From: Lactobacillus sp. ESL0684
Lineage (GTDB): Bacteria > Bacillota > Bacilli > Lactobacillales > Lactobacillaceae
DNA: 64,000 nucleotides
NCBI RefSeq assembly: GCF_029392675.1
Contig: NZ_CP113941.1
Span: 918,001-982,000, forward strand
Direction of reading: 5' to 3'
The number at the start of each line of letters is the position of its first letter. The first letter of the stretch is position 1. Positions 29,756 to 38,840 of the stretch are shown here, piece after piece. The position numbers and the translations under genes were made by a program. The notes under the pieces were generated by a model. The model was not told the DNA's origin. It did no database searches and worked only from the letters and a program-made list of their open reading frames with translations.

Positions 29756-30969
29756 TTACAAATAATTTAAAGTCAGAATTTTGGATTCTGACTGATACTC
29801 ATTTAATTGCGGATCAGCTCCATGATAATGGTGCTGCATTTAAGCGTATGCAGCAGACTAGTCAGGGCAAAGACTTAGTATATCAAGAAATTGCCTTAAC
29901 TGCTTTTTGTAAAATGGCACAAGAAAAAAAGCCAGCAGCCATTATCGTAACTGGTGATTTGACATTTAACGGTGAACTCATTTCGGCTCAAAAATTTCAG
30001 GAAATCTTTAGTAAATTAACGCAGACTAAAGTTTTAGTTTTACCTGGTAATCATGATATTTTTGATGGTTGGGCTCGCGGATTTAAAGGGGAAAAGCAAC
30101 TTTTTACTAAGCAGATCAGTCCTTATGATTGGCGAGAAATTTTTAAGCAATCTTACGCATGTGCTTTTAGTCAGGATCAAAATTCCTTGGCATACAGCGT
30201 TCAGCTTAATCCGCAATACTTGTTACTGATGCTTGACTCTAATATTTATGGTCAAAAAGATAGTGTTAAAGCACCAATCACAGAAGGTAGTATTAGCGAA
30301 GAGCAAATTATTTGGCTAAGAAAGCAGTTAGATTATGCACAAGAACATGATTTGCGACCATTATTATTCATGCATCACAATTTATACGTTCACAATCCTG
30401 CTGTTAATCAAGGTTTTGTGTTAAATAATGCAGCGCAACTTAGGCAGCTATGCGAAAAGTATCAAATTAAGATAGCATTTTCTGGTCATATTCATGCCCA
30501 AAATATTATTGGCCCGGTTGAAAAAACGCCGACTATTGAAGTTGTAACCTCAAGTTTTTGCTCTTACGATCAAGCATATGGTGTCGTAAAGCTCGATGAT
30601 CAAGGTTTACTGTATCAACGAAAAATCTTTGATATGACTCCATATTTGACTGAAGCTGAATTGCAAAATCAAACTGTAGCAAACTTTCATGAATATTTAA
30701 AAAATATTCAATTAAAAAATCTTGCTGGTAATTCCAGTGAACAAGGTCCATTATCTCCACTAGAAAGACAAATTAAACAAACTTTTTTGGAGATAAATTA
30801 TAATTATTTTACGGGTCATAACCATATTAGTTCAGCTGAGCTCAAAAAGTTGACTACTTCAACCGAATATCAAACTTTGATCCAACAAAAGCCGCAGCTG
30901 AATAAATATTTGAAATCATTATTTGATACTAGTGACCATAGTAATTTAATTGCTAAGATTATTTATTAA
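29752..30969 (+). CDS. Calcineurin-like metallophosphoesterase
   Basis: 405 residues, cytoplasmic, no signal peptide. Metal-binding motifs in order: ILTDTHL (Asp15, His17), VTGDLTFNG, LPGNHDIF, FMHHNL and FSGHIHAQN, a complete di-metal centre. The C-terminal 120 residues are family-specific with no recognised domain. Overlap ATGA with the methyltransferase gene suggests coupling. The substrate is unknown; cyclic nucleotides and phospho-modified RNA or protein are all possible for the fold. Confidence 0.82.
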   Translation: MITNNLKSEFWILTDTHLIADQLHDNGAAFKRMQQTSQGKDLVYQEIALTAFCKMAQEKKPAAIIVTGDLTFNGELISAQKFQEIFSKLTQTKVLVLPGNHDIFDGWARGFKGEKQLFTKQISPYDWREIFKQSYACAFSQDQNSLAYSVQLNPQYLLLMLDSNIYGQKDSVKAPITEGSISEEQIIWLRKQLDYAQEHDLRPLLFMHHNLYVHNPAVNQGFVLNNAAQLRQLCEKYQIKIAFSGHIHAQNIIGPVEKTPTIEVVTSSFCSYDQAYGVVKLDDQGLLYQRKIFDMTPYLTEAELQNQTVANFHEYLKNIQLKNLAGNSSEQGPLSPLERQIKQTFLEINYNYFTGHNHISSAELKKLTTSTEYQTLIQQKPQLNKYLKSLFDTSDHSNLIAKIIY

Positions 30970-30982
30970 AAGGGATACTAAA

Positions 30983-31321
30983 TTGAACAAAAAGCATTTT
31001 ATTATTTTGGGACGAGTAGGCCTGATTTACTTTAGCTGGTTACTCGTTATGCTATTTATTAGTCTGATTTTGGTTTATGAAGCAACTAGAATGACCTTTA
31101 TAATTGCTGCAATTTTAGGTCTGATTTTTATTTTGCTTTTGCTATACACCTATTTTACGTCATATTGGGATAATTCTTATTTTAAGCTTCCTTTTAAAAG
31201 CAAATCTACTATTACAAGTCAGCCAAAATTAATTCGTAGCTGGTTTGTATTAGAATTTTATCAATTTAAATTATCTGATTTAGAAAATTATTACTTATTG
31301 CGTTTTAATAAGCCGGAGTAG
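30983..31321 (+). CDS. Small membrane protein of unknown function
   Basis: About 112 residues from a TTG at 30983, chosen because AAAAGGGA ends 7 bases upstream; an in-frame ATG at 30950 lies within the preceding gene and has no site. Two adjacent membrane helices (about 8-32 and 36-58), then a polar cytoplasmic or external tail with many Lys and Tyr. I recognise no family. It directly follows the phosphoesterase gene and is closed by a terminator at 31336-31366. Confidence 0.6.
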   Translation: MNKKHFIILGRVGLIYFSWLLVMLFISLILVYEATRMTFIIAAILGLIFILLLLYTYFTSYWDNSYFKLPFKSKSTITSQPKLIRSWFVLEFYQFKLSDLENYYLLRFNKPE

Positions 31322-31335
31322 GCTCTGTGTATTAG

Positions 31336-31366
31336 ACGAATGGTTTCAACCATTCGTTTTTTATTT
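31336..31366 (+). terminator. Terminator after the small membrane protein gene
   Basis: Stem ACGAATGGT with ACCATTCGT, a short loop, and a T-rich tail TTTTTTATTTT. Confidence 0.85.
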
Positions 31367-31393
31367 TGATTGCGTTAATTCTTTGGCAAAGTT

Positions 31394-31402
31394 TGTTATA
31401 AT
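31394..31402 (+). promoter_or_regulatory. Extended -10 promoter of fhs
   Basis: TGTTATAAT (TGn plus consensus TATAAT); a weak TTAATT lies 16 bases upstream of the -10 box. A start near 31409 gives a leader of about 98 bases with no long hairpin. The leader contains GGTGGGACC (31422-31430), which resembles part of a T-box antiterminator but stands alone. Confidence 0.6.
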
Positions 31403-31506
31403 GGAACTAATCTATGACAAAGGTGGGACCTAAATTCTAAAATGAAGCGAAATTGGACCAAAAGCACAATTTAAAATTTTTGAATTTATAGAAAGAGGCA
31501 TGCGCA

Positions 31507-33183
31507 ATGAAAACTGATATTCAAATTGCACAAGAAGCACATACTTTACCAATTAATGAAATAGCCGAAAAAGTCGGTTTAACTAAAGAAGATCTTGAGC
31601 CGTATGGCAATGACAAAGCTAAAATTAATTGGCAAGCAATCAAAAGAGTGCGCAATAATGGTCACTTGGGTAAATTGATTTTAGTAACTTCAATTTCACC
31701 AACTCCTGCTGGTGAAGGGAAATCTACTATGACAATTGGGTTAGGTGATGCAATCAATAACCAATTACACCAAAAAACTATGGTTGCCTTGCGTGAGCCT
31801 TCGATGGGTCCTGTATTTGGGCTAAAAGGTGGTGCAACTGGCGGTGGTCAGGCGCAGATTATTCCGATGGAAGATATTAATTTACATTTTACTGGTGATA
31901 TGCACGCCTTAACTTCTGCCATTGATACTTTAGCTTCGCTGGTTGATAATTATATCTACCAAGATAATGAATTGGATATTGATCCAGAACGGATTATGTT
32001 AAAACGTGGTATAGATGTTAATGACCGTAGCTTGCGCCAAATTACTGTTGGACAAGGTTCCAAGTTTGACGGTGTCGAGCATCAATCAAGTTTTGCAATT
32101 ACTGTTGCTAATGAACTAATGGCTATTTTATGCTTGGCAACGGATATTAATGATCTCAAACGGCGAATTGGTGATATGCTAGTTGGCTACACTCGAAATA
32201 ATCAACCTGTTTATGTTAAAGAGTTAGGCTTTGAAGGTGCGATTGCTGCATTATTGTCTAATGCACTAAAGCCCAATTTAGTACAAACTATTGAACATAC
32301 GCCAACTTTAGTACATGGTGGGCCATTTGCTAATATTGCTCATGGTGCTAACTCAGTTATGGCTACTAATTTGGCTTTACATTTGAGTGACTATACTTTA
32401 ACTGAAGCTGGTTTTGGTAGTGATCTGGGTGGTCAAAAGTTCATGGATTTTGTTTCAGGAAAATTGGATAAGAAGCCAGATGCCAGTGTAGTAGTAGCAA
32501 CTGTGCGTGCTTTGAAATATCAAGCTGAGGGCTCAACAGAACATTTAAATGAAGAAAATCTCACTGCTTTACGTAGCGGGTTTGAAAATTTAAATCGGCA
32601 TATGAATAATATGCGTAATTACGGCGTACCAGTAATTGTTTTAATCAACCGATTTACGACCGATACACAAGAAGAACTTGACCTGTTACAAGATTTAATT
32701 AAAGAACAGGGAATTGATTCAAAAGTAGTTGATTATCATGAACAAGGTTCAGAGGGCGGCATTGAAGCAGCTCGAGCAGTTATTGAATTGGCCAACTCAA
32801 ATAGCGCTGACTTACAAACAACCTATCAAGCTAATGATTCAGTTAAGACAAAAATTGAAAAAGTTGCTAAACAAATTTATCATGCAACTGCTGTTGAATA
32901 TAGTGACCAAGCTGAAGCTGATATTAACGAATTAGAGAAGCTGGGTAAAGACCAGTTACCTGTCATTATTGCTAAGACACAATATTCTTTCACAGATAAT
33001 CAAAAGTTGTTAGGAGCTCCTAAAGACTTTACTCTGCATGTTAAAGGAGCAAGCCTGAAGAATGGTGCGGGGTTTATTGTAATTACTACCGGACATGTTT
33101 TAGATATGCCAGGTTTACCCAAGCATCCTGCAGCTTTGGATATTGATGTGGATAATGATGGCAAAATTAGTGGGTTATTTTAA
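31507..33183 (+). CDS. fhs: Formate-tetrahydrofolate ligase
   Basis: ATP-dependent formation of 10-formyl-tetrahydrofolate, feeding purine synthesis and initiator tRNA formylation. 558 residues, the standard length. The P-loop-like ATP site [18 protein letters not shown] lies at about 67-84, and family motifs [25 protein letters not shown] and [15 protein letters not shown] are intact. The ATG is preceded by AGAAAGAGG. It has its own promoter and sits upstream of lspA, 8 bp apart, so readthrough into lspA is likely. Confidence 0.96.
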   Translation: MKTDIQIAQEAHTLPINEIAEKVGLTKEDLEPYGNDKAKINWQAIKRVRNNGHLGKLILVTSISPTPAGEGKSTMTIGLGDAINNQLHQKTMVALREPSMGPVFGLKGGATGGGQAQIIPMEDINLHFTGDMHALTSAIDTLASLVDNYIYQDNELDIDPERIMLKRGIDVNDRSLRQITVGQGSKFDGVEHQSSFAITVANELMAILCLATDINDLKRRIGDMLVGYTRNNQPVYVKELGFEGAIAALLSNALKPNLVQTIEHTPTLVHGGPFANIAHGANSVMATNLALHLSDYTLTEAGFGSDLGGQKFMDFVSGKLDKKPDASVVVATVRALKYQAEGSTEHLNEENLTALRSGFENLNRHMNNMRNYGVPVIVLINRFTTDTQEELDLLQDLIKEQGIDSKVVDYHEQGSEGGIEAARAVIELANSNSADLQTTYQANDSVKTKIEKVAKQIYHATAVEYSDQAEADINELEKLGKDQLPVIIAKTQYSFTDNQKLLGAPKDFTLHVKGASLKNGAGFIVITTGHVLDMPGLPKHPAALDIDVDNDGKISGLF

Positions 33184-33191
33184 AGTTACTT

Positions 33192-33659
33192 ATGCAATTT
33201 TTATATTTATTTATTTCGCTAATCATTATTATCGCTGATCAGGGACTTAAATCCCTAATTACTAGTCAATTTGCTGTAGGCGAAGTTCAGCAAATTATTC
33301 CTAATATCTTGTCATTTAATTATGTTCGGAATAACGGTGCGGCTTGGAATATTTTGACTGGACAGATGTGGTTATTTTACTTAATTAGTGCTGTAGCCAT
33401 CTTGGTCTGCTTATATTATTTATTCAATAAGAACTATCGCAGCAAGCTTTTTGACTGGGGACTTGCACTTGTTTTAGGTGGAATTATTGGTAACTTGATT
33501 GATCGAATTCATTTACAATATGTGATTGATATGCTTCAGCTTGATTTTATTAATTTTAACATTTTTAACATTGCCGATTCAGCAATTACTATTGGTATTA
33601 TTTTAGTATTTATTTACCTATTGTTTTTTGACGAGAGTGACAAAGTGAATGACAAATAA
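33192..33659 (+). CDS. lspA: Lipoprotein signal peptidase (signal peptidase II)
   Basis: Membrane aspartyl protease that cleaves prolipoprotein signal peptides after lipidation. 155 residues with four membrane helices. Conserved NNGAAWNIL (47-55), GNLIDRI (100-106), catalytic Asp113 in YVIDML and Asp129 in FNIADSAITIG. It overlaps rluD by 11 bp, the universal lspA-rluD pairing in Firmicutes. Confidence 0.95.
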   Translation: MQFLYLFISLIIIIADQGLKSLITSQFAVGEVQQIIPNILSFNYVRNNGAAWNILTGQMWLFYLISAVAILVCLYYLFNKNYRSKLFDWGLALVLGGIIGNLIDRIHLQYVIDMLQLDFINFNIFNIADSAITIGIILVFIYLLFFDESDKVNDK

Positions 33660-34557
33660 ATATAAGCTGGTAGTGAAACAAGAACAGGGCCGGTTAGATT
33701 CCTTTATTGCAACCCAAATAACCGATCTTTCACGAACTAGGATTAAAGAATTAATTAAGGAAAAGTTGGTCTTGGTCAATGATCAGGTAGCTAAAGCTGC
33801 TTACCAAATTCAAAACCAAGATGTGATTGATGTTACTATTCCTGCATTGAAGCCACTTGAGCTAGAGCCTGAGGCAATTACACTAGACATTATTTATGAG
33901 GATAAAGATGTTATTGTAGTTAATAAGCCACAAGGAATGGTTGTTCATCCTGCAGCTGGTCATCATCATCACACTCTAGTAAATGCACTTTTATATCATA
34001 CTAAAGAACTTGCGGCTAGTAATGAAGGCTTTAGACCTGGAATAGTTCATCGGATTGATAAGGACACTTCAGGATTATTGATGGTTGCCAAAAACACCCA
34101 TTCACGGCAAAGTTTAGAAAAGCAGTTGGCACATAAAACGAATAAGCGTCAATATTTAGCAATCGTGCATGGTAATTTTACTGAAAAGACCGGTCTGATC
34201 GATGCACCAATTGGTCGTAATCAGTTTAATCGTAAAAAAATGGCGGTTGTTGATCAGGGTAAGGCAGCACGCACCCATTTTACTGTATTAGAGCAATTTG
34301 CCAATTATAGCTTGATAGCTTGCAGGCTAGAAACAGGCAGAACTCACCAAATTCGGGTACACCTAGCTTACATTGGGCATCCAGTAGCTGGTGATCCATT
34401 ATATGGTCCTCATCATACCTTAAGTGGTCACGGACAATTTTTGCATGCGCAAGTTTTAGGATTTTACCAACCAAGTTCGGGTAAATGGTTAGAATTTAAG
34501 GCTGATCCGCCAGCAATTTTTAAGCAAAGATTGTCTGAATTAAGAAAAACAAAGTGA
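33649..34557 (+). CDS. rluD: RluD-family large-subunit rRNA pseudouridine synthase
   Basis: 302 residues. N-terminal S4 RNA-binding domain (about 13-62) and the RluA-type catalytic domain with HRIDKDTSGLL, catalytic Asp137. ETGRTHQIRVHLAYIGHPVAGDPLYG near the C-terminus is the second family signature. It modifies uridines in 23S rRNA, exact sites not deducible. Begins within lspA and ends 4 bp before carA. In Bacillus the homologous gene ylyB leads into the pyr operon. Confidence 0.93.
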   Translation: MTNKYKLVVKQEQGRLDSFIATQITDLSRTRIKELIKEKLVLVNDQVAKAAYQIQNQDVIDVTIPALKPLELEPEAITLDIIYEDKDVIVVNKPQGMVVHPAAGHHHHTLVNALLYHTKELAASNEGFRPGIVHRIDKDTSGLLMVAKNTHSRQSLEKQLAHKTNKRQYLAIVHGNFTEKTGLIDAPIGRNQFNRKKMAVVDQGKAARTHFTVLEQFANYSLIACRLETGRTHQIRVHLAYIGHPVAGDPLYGPHHTLSGHGQFLHAQVLGFYQPSSGKWLEFKADPPAIFKQRLSELRKTK

Positions 34558-34561
34558 CAAA

Positions 34562-35614
34562 ATGAAACGATATTTAATTCTTGAAGATGGTAGTTCATAT
34601 GCTGGTGAAGCAATTGGCGCATCAATTATTTCAACCGGAGAGTTAGCAATTCAAACAGGAAATTTTGGTTATCAAGAAGCTTTAACAGATCCGACTAATG
34701 CAGGTAAAATCTTGGTTTTTACTACACCGATGATTGGTGGTAATGGCATCAATGCAATTGATTATGAGAGCATCAATCCAAGTGTTAAAGGAATCATTGC
34801 TAATGATGTTGCTCTAAATATTTCTGATAGCGATAATTTTCAAGATTTAGATTCTTTTTTGCAAGAAAAAAAGATACCTGCAATTTATCATGTTGACACT
34901 CGGGCTTTAGTACACCGCTTGATTGCAAAAAACAGTCTTAAGGCTTCTATTATGGATACAGATGATGAGCATGCTTTTGATCAAATTAAGGCGCTGGTCC
35001 TTCCCAAAAATAAATCTGCTGCGGTTTCAACTAAGAATGCATATGCTGCACCAAATGTTGGTAAAACTGTAGCGGTTTTAGATTTGGGACTTAAGCATTC
35101 CTTATTACGCGAATTATCGCTAAGGCAAATTAATGTTACTGTATTACCTTGGAATGCCTCAGTAACCGATATTGAGAATCTGCGACCCGATGGAATTATT
35201 ATTTCCAATGGACCTGGCAAAGTGGCTGAGGTCAAAACTGAGTTGACACCAATACTAACCTATTTTTATCGTCAACTGCCTATTTGGGGAGTTGGGTTAG
35301 GCTTTCTGGTATTAAGTGATTTTTTAAATTTTGAGTTAGCCGATTTATCCGAAGAGTATAATGGTACTAATTATCCTGTGATAGAACTGCATTCTCGAAA
35401 AATTTGGCAGGTAGCAGTAAACATCAAACAACTTATCTCACTTGATAGTAGTAAGGTGCTTGAACAACAATATTTGGAACTACATAGCAACTTGGTAGCT
35501 GGATTTAGTGATCAGCAGAATAAAGTTATTGCTACTGCGTTCAATGCAGAAGGTGCGCCTGGAAGTCGTGATGCTATTGAAATTTTTGATGATTTTATAA
35601 AGATGATGGTGTAA
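34562..35614 (+). CDS. carA: CarA-like protein (carbamoyl-phosphate synthase small subunit) with an inactivated glutaminase site
   Basis: 350 residues, full length and frame-intact, alignable throughout to CarA/PyrAA. Normally this subunit hydrolyses glutamine to feed ammonia to CarB. Here the nucleophile motif G-x-C-L-G-H reads GVGLGF: the catalytic Cys is Gly245 and the oxyanion-side His is Phe248. The second triad motif Y-H-P-E-A reads AFNAEG, so His becomes Asn328; only Glu330 remains. The conserved FGHRGxNHP box is EEYNGTNYP. The N-terminal domain (GYQEALTDP, SNGPG) is well kept. It starts 4 bp after rluD and ends 3 bp before carB. Glutaminase activity is not expected; a scaffold or other role is inferred. 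Confidence 0.88.
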   Translation: MKRYLILEDGSSYAGEAIGASIISTGELAIQTGNFGYQEALTDPTNAGKILVFTTPMIGGNGINAIDYESINPSVKGIIANDVALNISDSDNFQDLDSFLQEKKIPAIYHVDTRALVHRLIAKNSLKASIMDTDDEHAFDQIKALVLPKNKSAAVSTKNAYAAPNVGKTVAVLDLGLKHSLLRELSLRQINVTVLPWNASVTDIENLRPDGIIISNGPGKVAEVKTELTPILTYFYRQLPIWGVGLGFLVLSDFLNFELADLSEEYNGTNYPVIELHSRKIWQVAVNIKQLISLDSSKVLEQQYLELHSNLVAGFSDQQNKVIATAFNAEGAPGSRDAIEIFDDFIKMMV

Positions 35615-35617
35615 ATT

Positions 35618-38600
35618 ATGCCTTTAGAAAAGGATTTAGATAAAGTCCTAATCATTGGATCAGGTCCTACTTTAATTGGTAGTGTTGCTGAAACTGATAT
35701 TCTAACTTTAGATGCGATAAATGCACTTTTAGAAGAGGATATTCAAGTCGTATTAGTAAATCCTAATCCAGCAACTATTTCGACAGACAAAAGAGCTGGA
35801 GTTACTGTTTACTTAGAACCAATGACATTAGCTTTCTTAAAAAGAATTATTCGAATGGAAGAACCAGACGCGATTCTTTCAGCTTATGGGTCAACTACCG
35901 CGCTCACGGCGACTAGACAGTTGCTTAATGATGGAATTTTGACGCAAATGCAGATCAGACTCTTATCATTAAATGAAGAGACTTTGCGGCTTACTTCTCA
36001 TCAAAAAATGGCTGATTTTCTTGAACAACAGCAACTCCCCGTCAGTCACTATCAAGATTTAGTTAGTCTTGATACCGAAAATTTAGTAATTGAATTGTCT
36101 AATAACGTTACATTTCCTGCGCTATTGGTAAAAGAAGATCCTTATTTAGCTAGTGAAAAAATTGTATTCAAGACTGTGGAGACTCTAGTTGATTATCTAA
36201 ATAGTGAACGCAAAAAAGGTGATTTTTCCTATCAAAATTATCGTTTGGTAGAAGATTTATCTGATTTTGGTGAAGTTATCGTTAATGTAATTCGTGATAA
36301 AAGCGGTAATGTTCTTTTTACCAATTTTGCTGATTCAATTGAAACTGTTGCAATTAATTCAGGTGATTCTGCATTAGTCATGCCTGCTTTAACCCTAAAT
36401 AATGACCAAATTCAATTACTAAAGCAGATCGCGCAAAAGATTGCTGCTAAATTGGACATAGTTGGTATTTTAAATATTCACTTTGCCGTTAAACATGACG
36501 GCACAAAATTTACAGCAAAAGTTTTGACTATCAAACCACGATTGACCCGCAGTGCTATTTGGGCTCAAAGAACCAGCCTATATAGTGTTGGCTATGTTGT
36601 GTGTAAGGTTGCATTAGGCTATCACTTGAACGAAATCCTTGATCCTGTATCTGGACTAAATGCAGCAGTTGAACCTATTCAAGATCAGGTAGCAATCAGG
36701 TTGCCGTATTGGTCACTTACGCAAGCAGGAATCAATCACTATCATTTAGGCAAAAAAATGCAGGCTAGTGGCGAAGCACTTGGGGTTGGCCAGAATTTTG
36801 AAGCGGCATTTTTAAAGGCATTAGCATCCACTAGTAATTTAAAACTAGTGGTTACAATTTTTGAAACAGAAGTAATTAAAGATAATCAGGAAATTATTAA
36901 CGATCTAGTGGAACCTGATGAATTACACCTAGTAAAACTGCTAGCCGCGATTGCAAGTGGGATAGAGTACCAAGAGTTGCAACAAGTGTTGCATCTACAC
37001 CCAGTTTATTTTCAAAAATTTCAGCGAATTAGTCGCATTTGGACTGCTTTAACTAAAGGTAAACTAAGTGAGCCATTATTAGTCGCAGCGAAAAGAAGTG
37101 GCTTCAGTAATGAACTAATCGCTAAGTTAAGTGGTTTAAATCCAGCGCTAATTCAAGCAGCTTGTCAAAATGCGCAAATAACTTCTGCCTATTTACAAAT
37201 TGATGGTTCAGCTGGTTTTTATTCTCCCAAAGTTCAAGCGTACTACAATGCTTTTGGTGTCCAAGACGAAGTTGACAGCCTCGCTGGGCAAAAAAAAGTA
37301 TTGGTAATCGGTATGTTGCCGTCGCAAGTTTCTGTCACTAGTGAATTCGATTACATGATTAGTCATGCACTAGTAACTTTACATAATAATGGTTATGTAA
37401 CCATTTTGCTTTCAAATAACGACGAATCTGTTGCCACTAGCTATCAAGCAGCAGATCGAGTTTATTTTGATCCAATTACTGTTGAACGGATTCTTGATAT
37501 TTGTCATAAAGAGAATATTAAGGAAGTTTTATTACAGTTTTCAGGAAAGAAAGTCAATGCTTTAAATAAACGGTTAACCGAAAGTGGCATAACCATTCTT
37601 GGTACTAAGGGAGAAAATCCAAAAGATAAGATAGATTATGTTTTATCATCATTAAATGGACCTTTAAAGCAAACATCAGTTTTGACTACAACTGATAGTA
37701 GTCAAGTCGACCTGTTCATTCAGCAACATGAATTTCCCATTTTAATTGGCGGTTTCAACAATCAAGGAGTAAAACAAAAATCAGCTGTAGTTTACGATTC
37801 ACCTGCATTGCAAAAATACTTGCAGGAGAATCATCTATCTAAAATTAGTTTATCGACTTTTATTGAAGGGCATAAATATGAAATAACTGCAATTTCAGAC
37901 GGAACTGACGTGACAATACCAGGAATTATTGAACATTTAGAACAAACTGGGACTCATGCCTCTGATTCAATTGCAGTATTTAAACCGCAAAATTTATCAG
38001 CACGTAATCAAGCCAAACTAATTCAATACACCATTAAATTAGTTCAGCAAATAAATTTGCGTGGAATTTTTACCTTACACTTTTTAATAGTTAAGCAAGA
38101 TATTTATTTGTTACAAATCAAACCTTATGCAGGACATAATATTGCCTTTTTATCGCAAGCGTTGGGACAGGATATTACTGACTGTGCAACTCAAGTCTTG
38201 ACGGGACAAAATTTGCCATCACTAGGATATCCCAGTGGTTTGTGGAATTCTAACAATTTTATCCATGTTAAGATGCCTGTATTCTCATATGTAAATTACA
38301 ATAGCGGCAACACCTTTGATTCTAAGATGAAATCCTCAGGGTCTGTGATGGGACGTGATACTAAATTAGCTAAGGCTTTATATAAGGGATATGAAGCTAG
38401 CGGGCTTACCATTCCTAGCTTTGGAACGATTTTTATCTCTGTGCGTGATAGTGATAAAAAACAAATGACCGGATTAGCACAACGCTTTTATCGGTTAGGT
38501 TTTAAAATCATTGCAACTGAGGGTACGGCTAATGCTTTTGCGGAAGCTGGAATGACAACTATGGTAGTTTCTAAAGTTCATGCGGATTCTAATAATTTAT

Positions 38601-38794
38601 TAGAAAAAATCCGGCAACATAGAATAAAGATGGTAATTAACGTTCCTAGCTTTTCGGATATTGCCAGTGGTGACGCTATAAAGATTAGAGATGAGGCATT
38701 AAACACTCATATTCCAGTTTTTTCTAGTATTGAGACTACAGAATTAATTTTAAATGTCTTAGAATCACTAGCTTTAACTACACAACCAATTTAA
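35618..38794 (+). CDS. carB: CarB-like protein (carbamoyl-phosphate synthase large subunit), predicted catalytically dead
   Basis: 1058 residues, the normal length, without stops or frameshifts, covering both ATP-grasp halves and the C-terminal allosteric domain (from about 930; FGTIFISV, IATEGTANAFAEAG). The ATP/metal ligands known in E. coli (Gln285, Glu299, Asn301; Gln829, Glu841, Asn843) are His288, Thr304, Lys306 and His821, Gln833, Lys835 here. The glycine-rich loops (RPSF-LGG and RPSYVLGG types) are also lost (FPALLVKEDPYLAS and FPILIGGFNNQGVK). Inter-domain and allosteric regions are better conserved than the active sites. Carbamoyl phosphate synthesis is unlikely; preservation of the frame implies another function or recent loss. 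Cotranscribed with lspA-rluD-carA. Confidence 0.88.
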   Translation: MPLEKDLDKVLIIGSGPTLIGSVAETDILTLDAINALLEEDIQVVLVNPNPATISTDKRAGVTVYLEPMTLAFLKRIIRMEEPDAILSAYGSTTALTATRQLLNDGILTQMQIRLLSLNEETLRLTSHQKMADFLEQQQLPVSHYQDLVSLDTENLVIELSNNVTFPALLVKEDPYLASEKIVFKTVETLVDYLNSERKKGDFSYQNYRLVEDLSDFGEVIVNVIRDKSGNVLFTNFADSIETVAINSGDSALVMPALTLNNDQIQLLKQIAQKIAAKLDIVGILNIHFAVKHDGTKFTAKVLTIKPRLTRSAIWAQRTSLYSVGYVVCKVALGYHLNEILDPVSGLNAAVEPIQDQVAIRLPYWSLTQAGINHYHLGKKMQASGEALGVGQNFEAAFLKALASTSNLKLVVTIFETEVIKDNQEIINDLVEPDELHLVKLLAAIASGIEYQELQQVLHLHPVYFQKFQRISRIWTALTKGKLSEPLLVAAKRSGFSNELIAKLSGLNPALIQAACQNAQITSAYLQIDGSAGFYSPKVQAYYNAFGVQDEVDSLAGQKKVLVIGMLPSQVSVTSEFDYMISHALVTLHNNGYVTILLSNNDESVATSYQAADRVYFDPITVERILDICHKENIKEVLLQFSGKKVNALNKRLTESGITILGTKGENPKDKIDYVLSSLNGPLKQTSVLTTTDSSQVDLFIQQHEFPILIGGFNNQGVKQKSAVVYDSPALQKYLQENHLSKISLSTFIEGHKYEITAISDGTDVTIPGIIEHLEQTGTHASDSIAVFKPQNLSARNQAKLIQYTIKLVQQINLRGIFTLHFLIVKQDIYLLQIKPYAGHNIAFLSQALGQDITDCATQVLTGQNLPSLGYPSGLWNSNNFIHVKMPVFSYVNYNSGNTFDSKMKSSGSVMGRDTKLAKALYKGYEASGLTIPSFGTIFISVRDSDKKQMTGLAQRFYRLGFKIIATEGTANAFAEAGMTTMVVSKVHADSNNLLEKIRQHRIKMVINVPSFSDIASGDAIKIRDEALNTHIPVFSSIETTELILNVLESLALTTQPI

Positions 38795-38808
38795 TTTTTT
38801 GCTTAAGC

Positions 38809-38840
38809 AAAAACCGAGGATATTCGTCCTCGGTTTTTTT
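38809..38840. terminator. Bidirectional terminator between carB and rqcH
   Basis: Stem AAAAACCGAGGA with TCCTCGGTTTTT, loop TATTCG, with T runs on both strands, between two convergent genes. Confidence 0.92.

Noticed and set aside
31422-31430. T-box riboswitch upstream of fhs
   Set aside because: Only one short element matches; there is no stem I, specifier loop or terminator, and the leader is too short.
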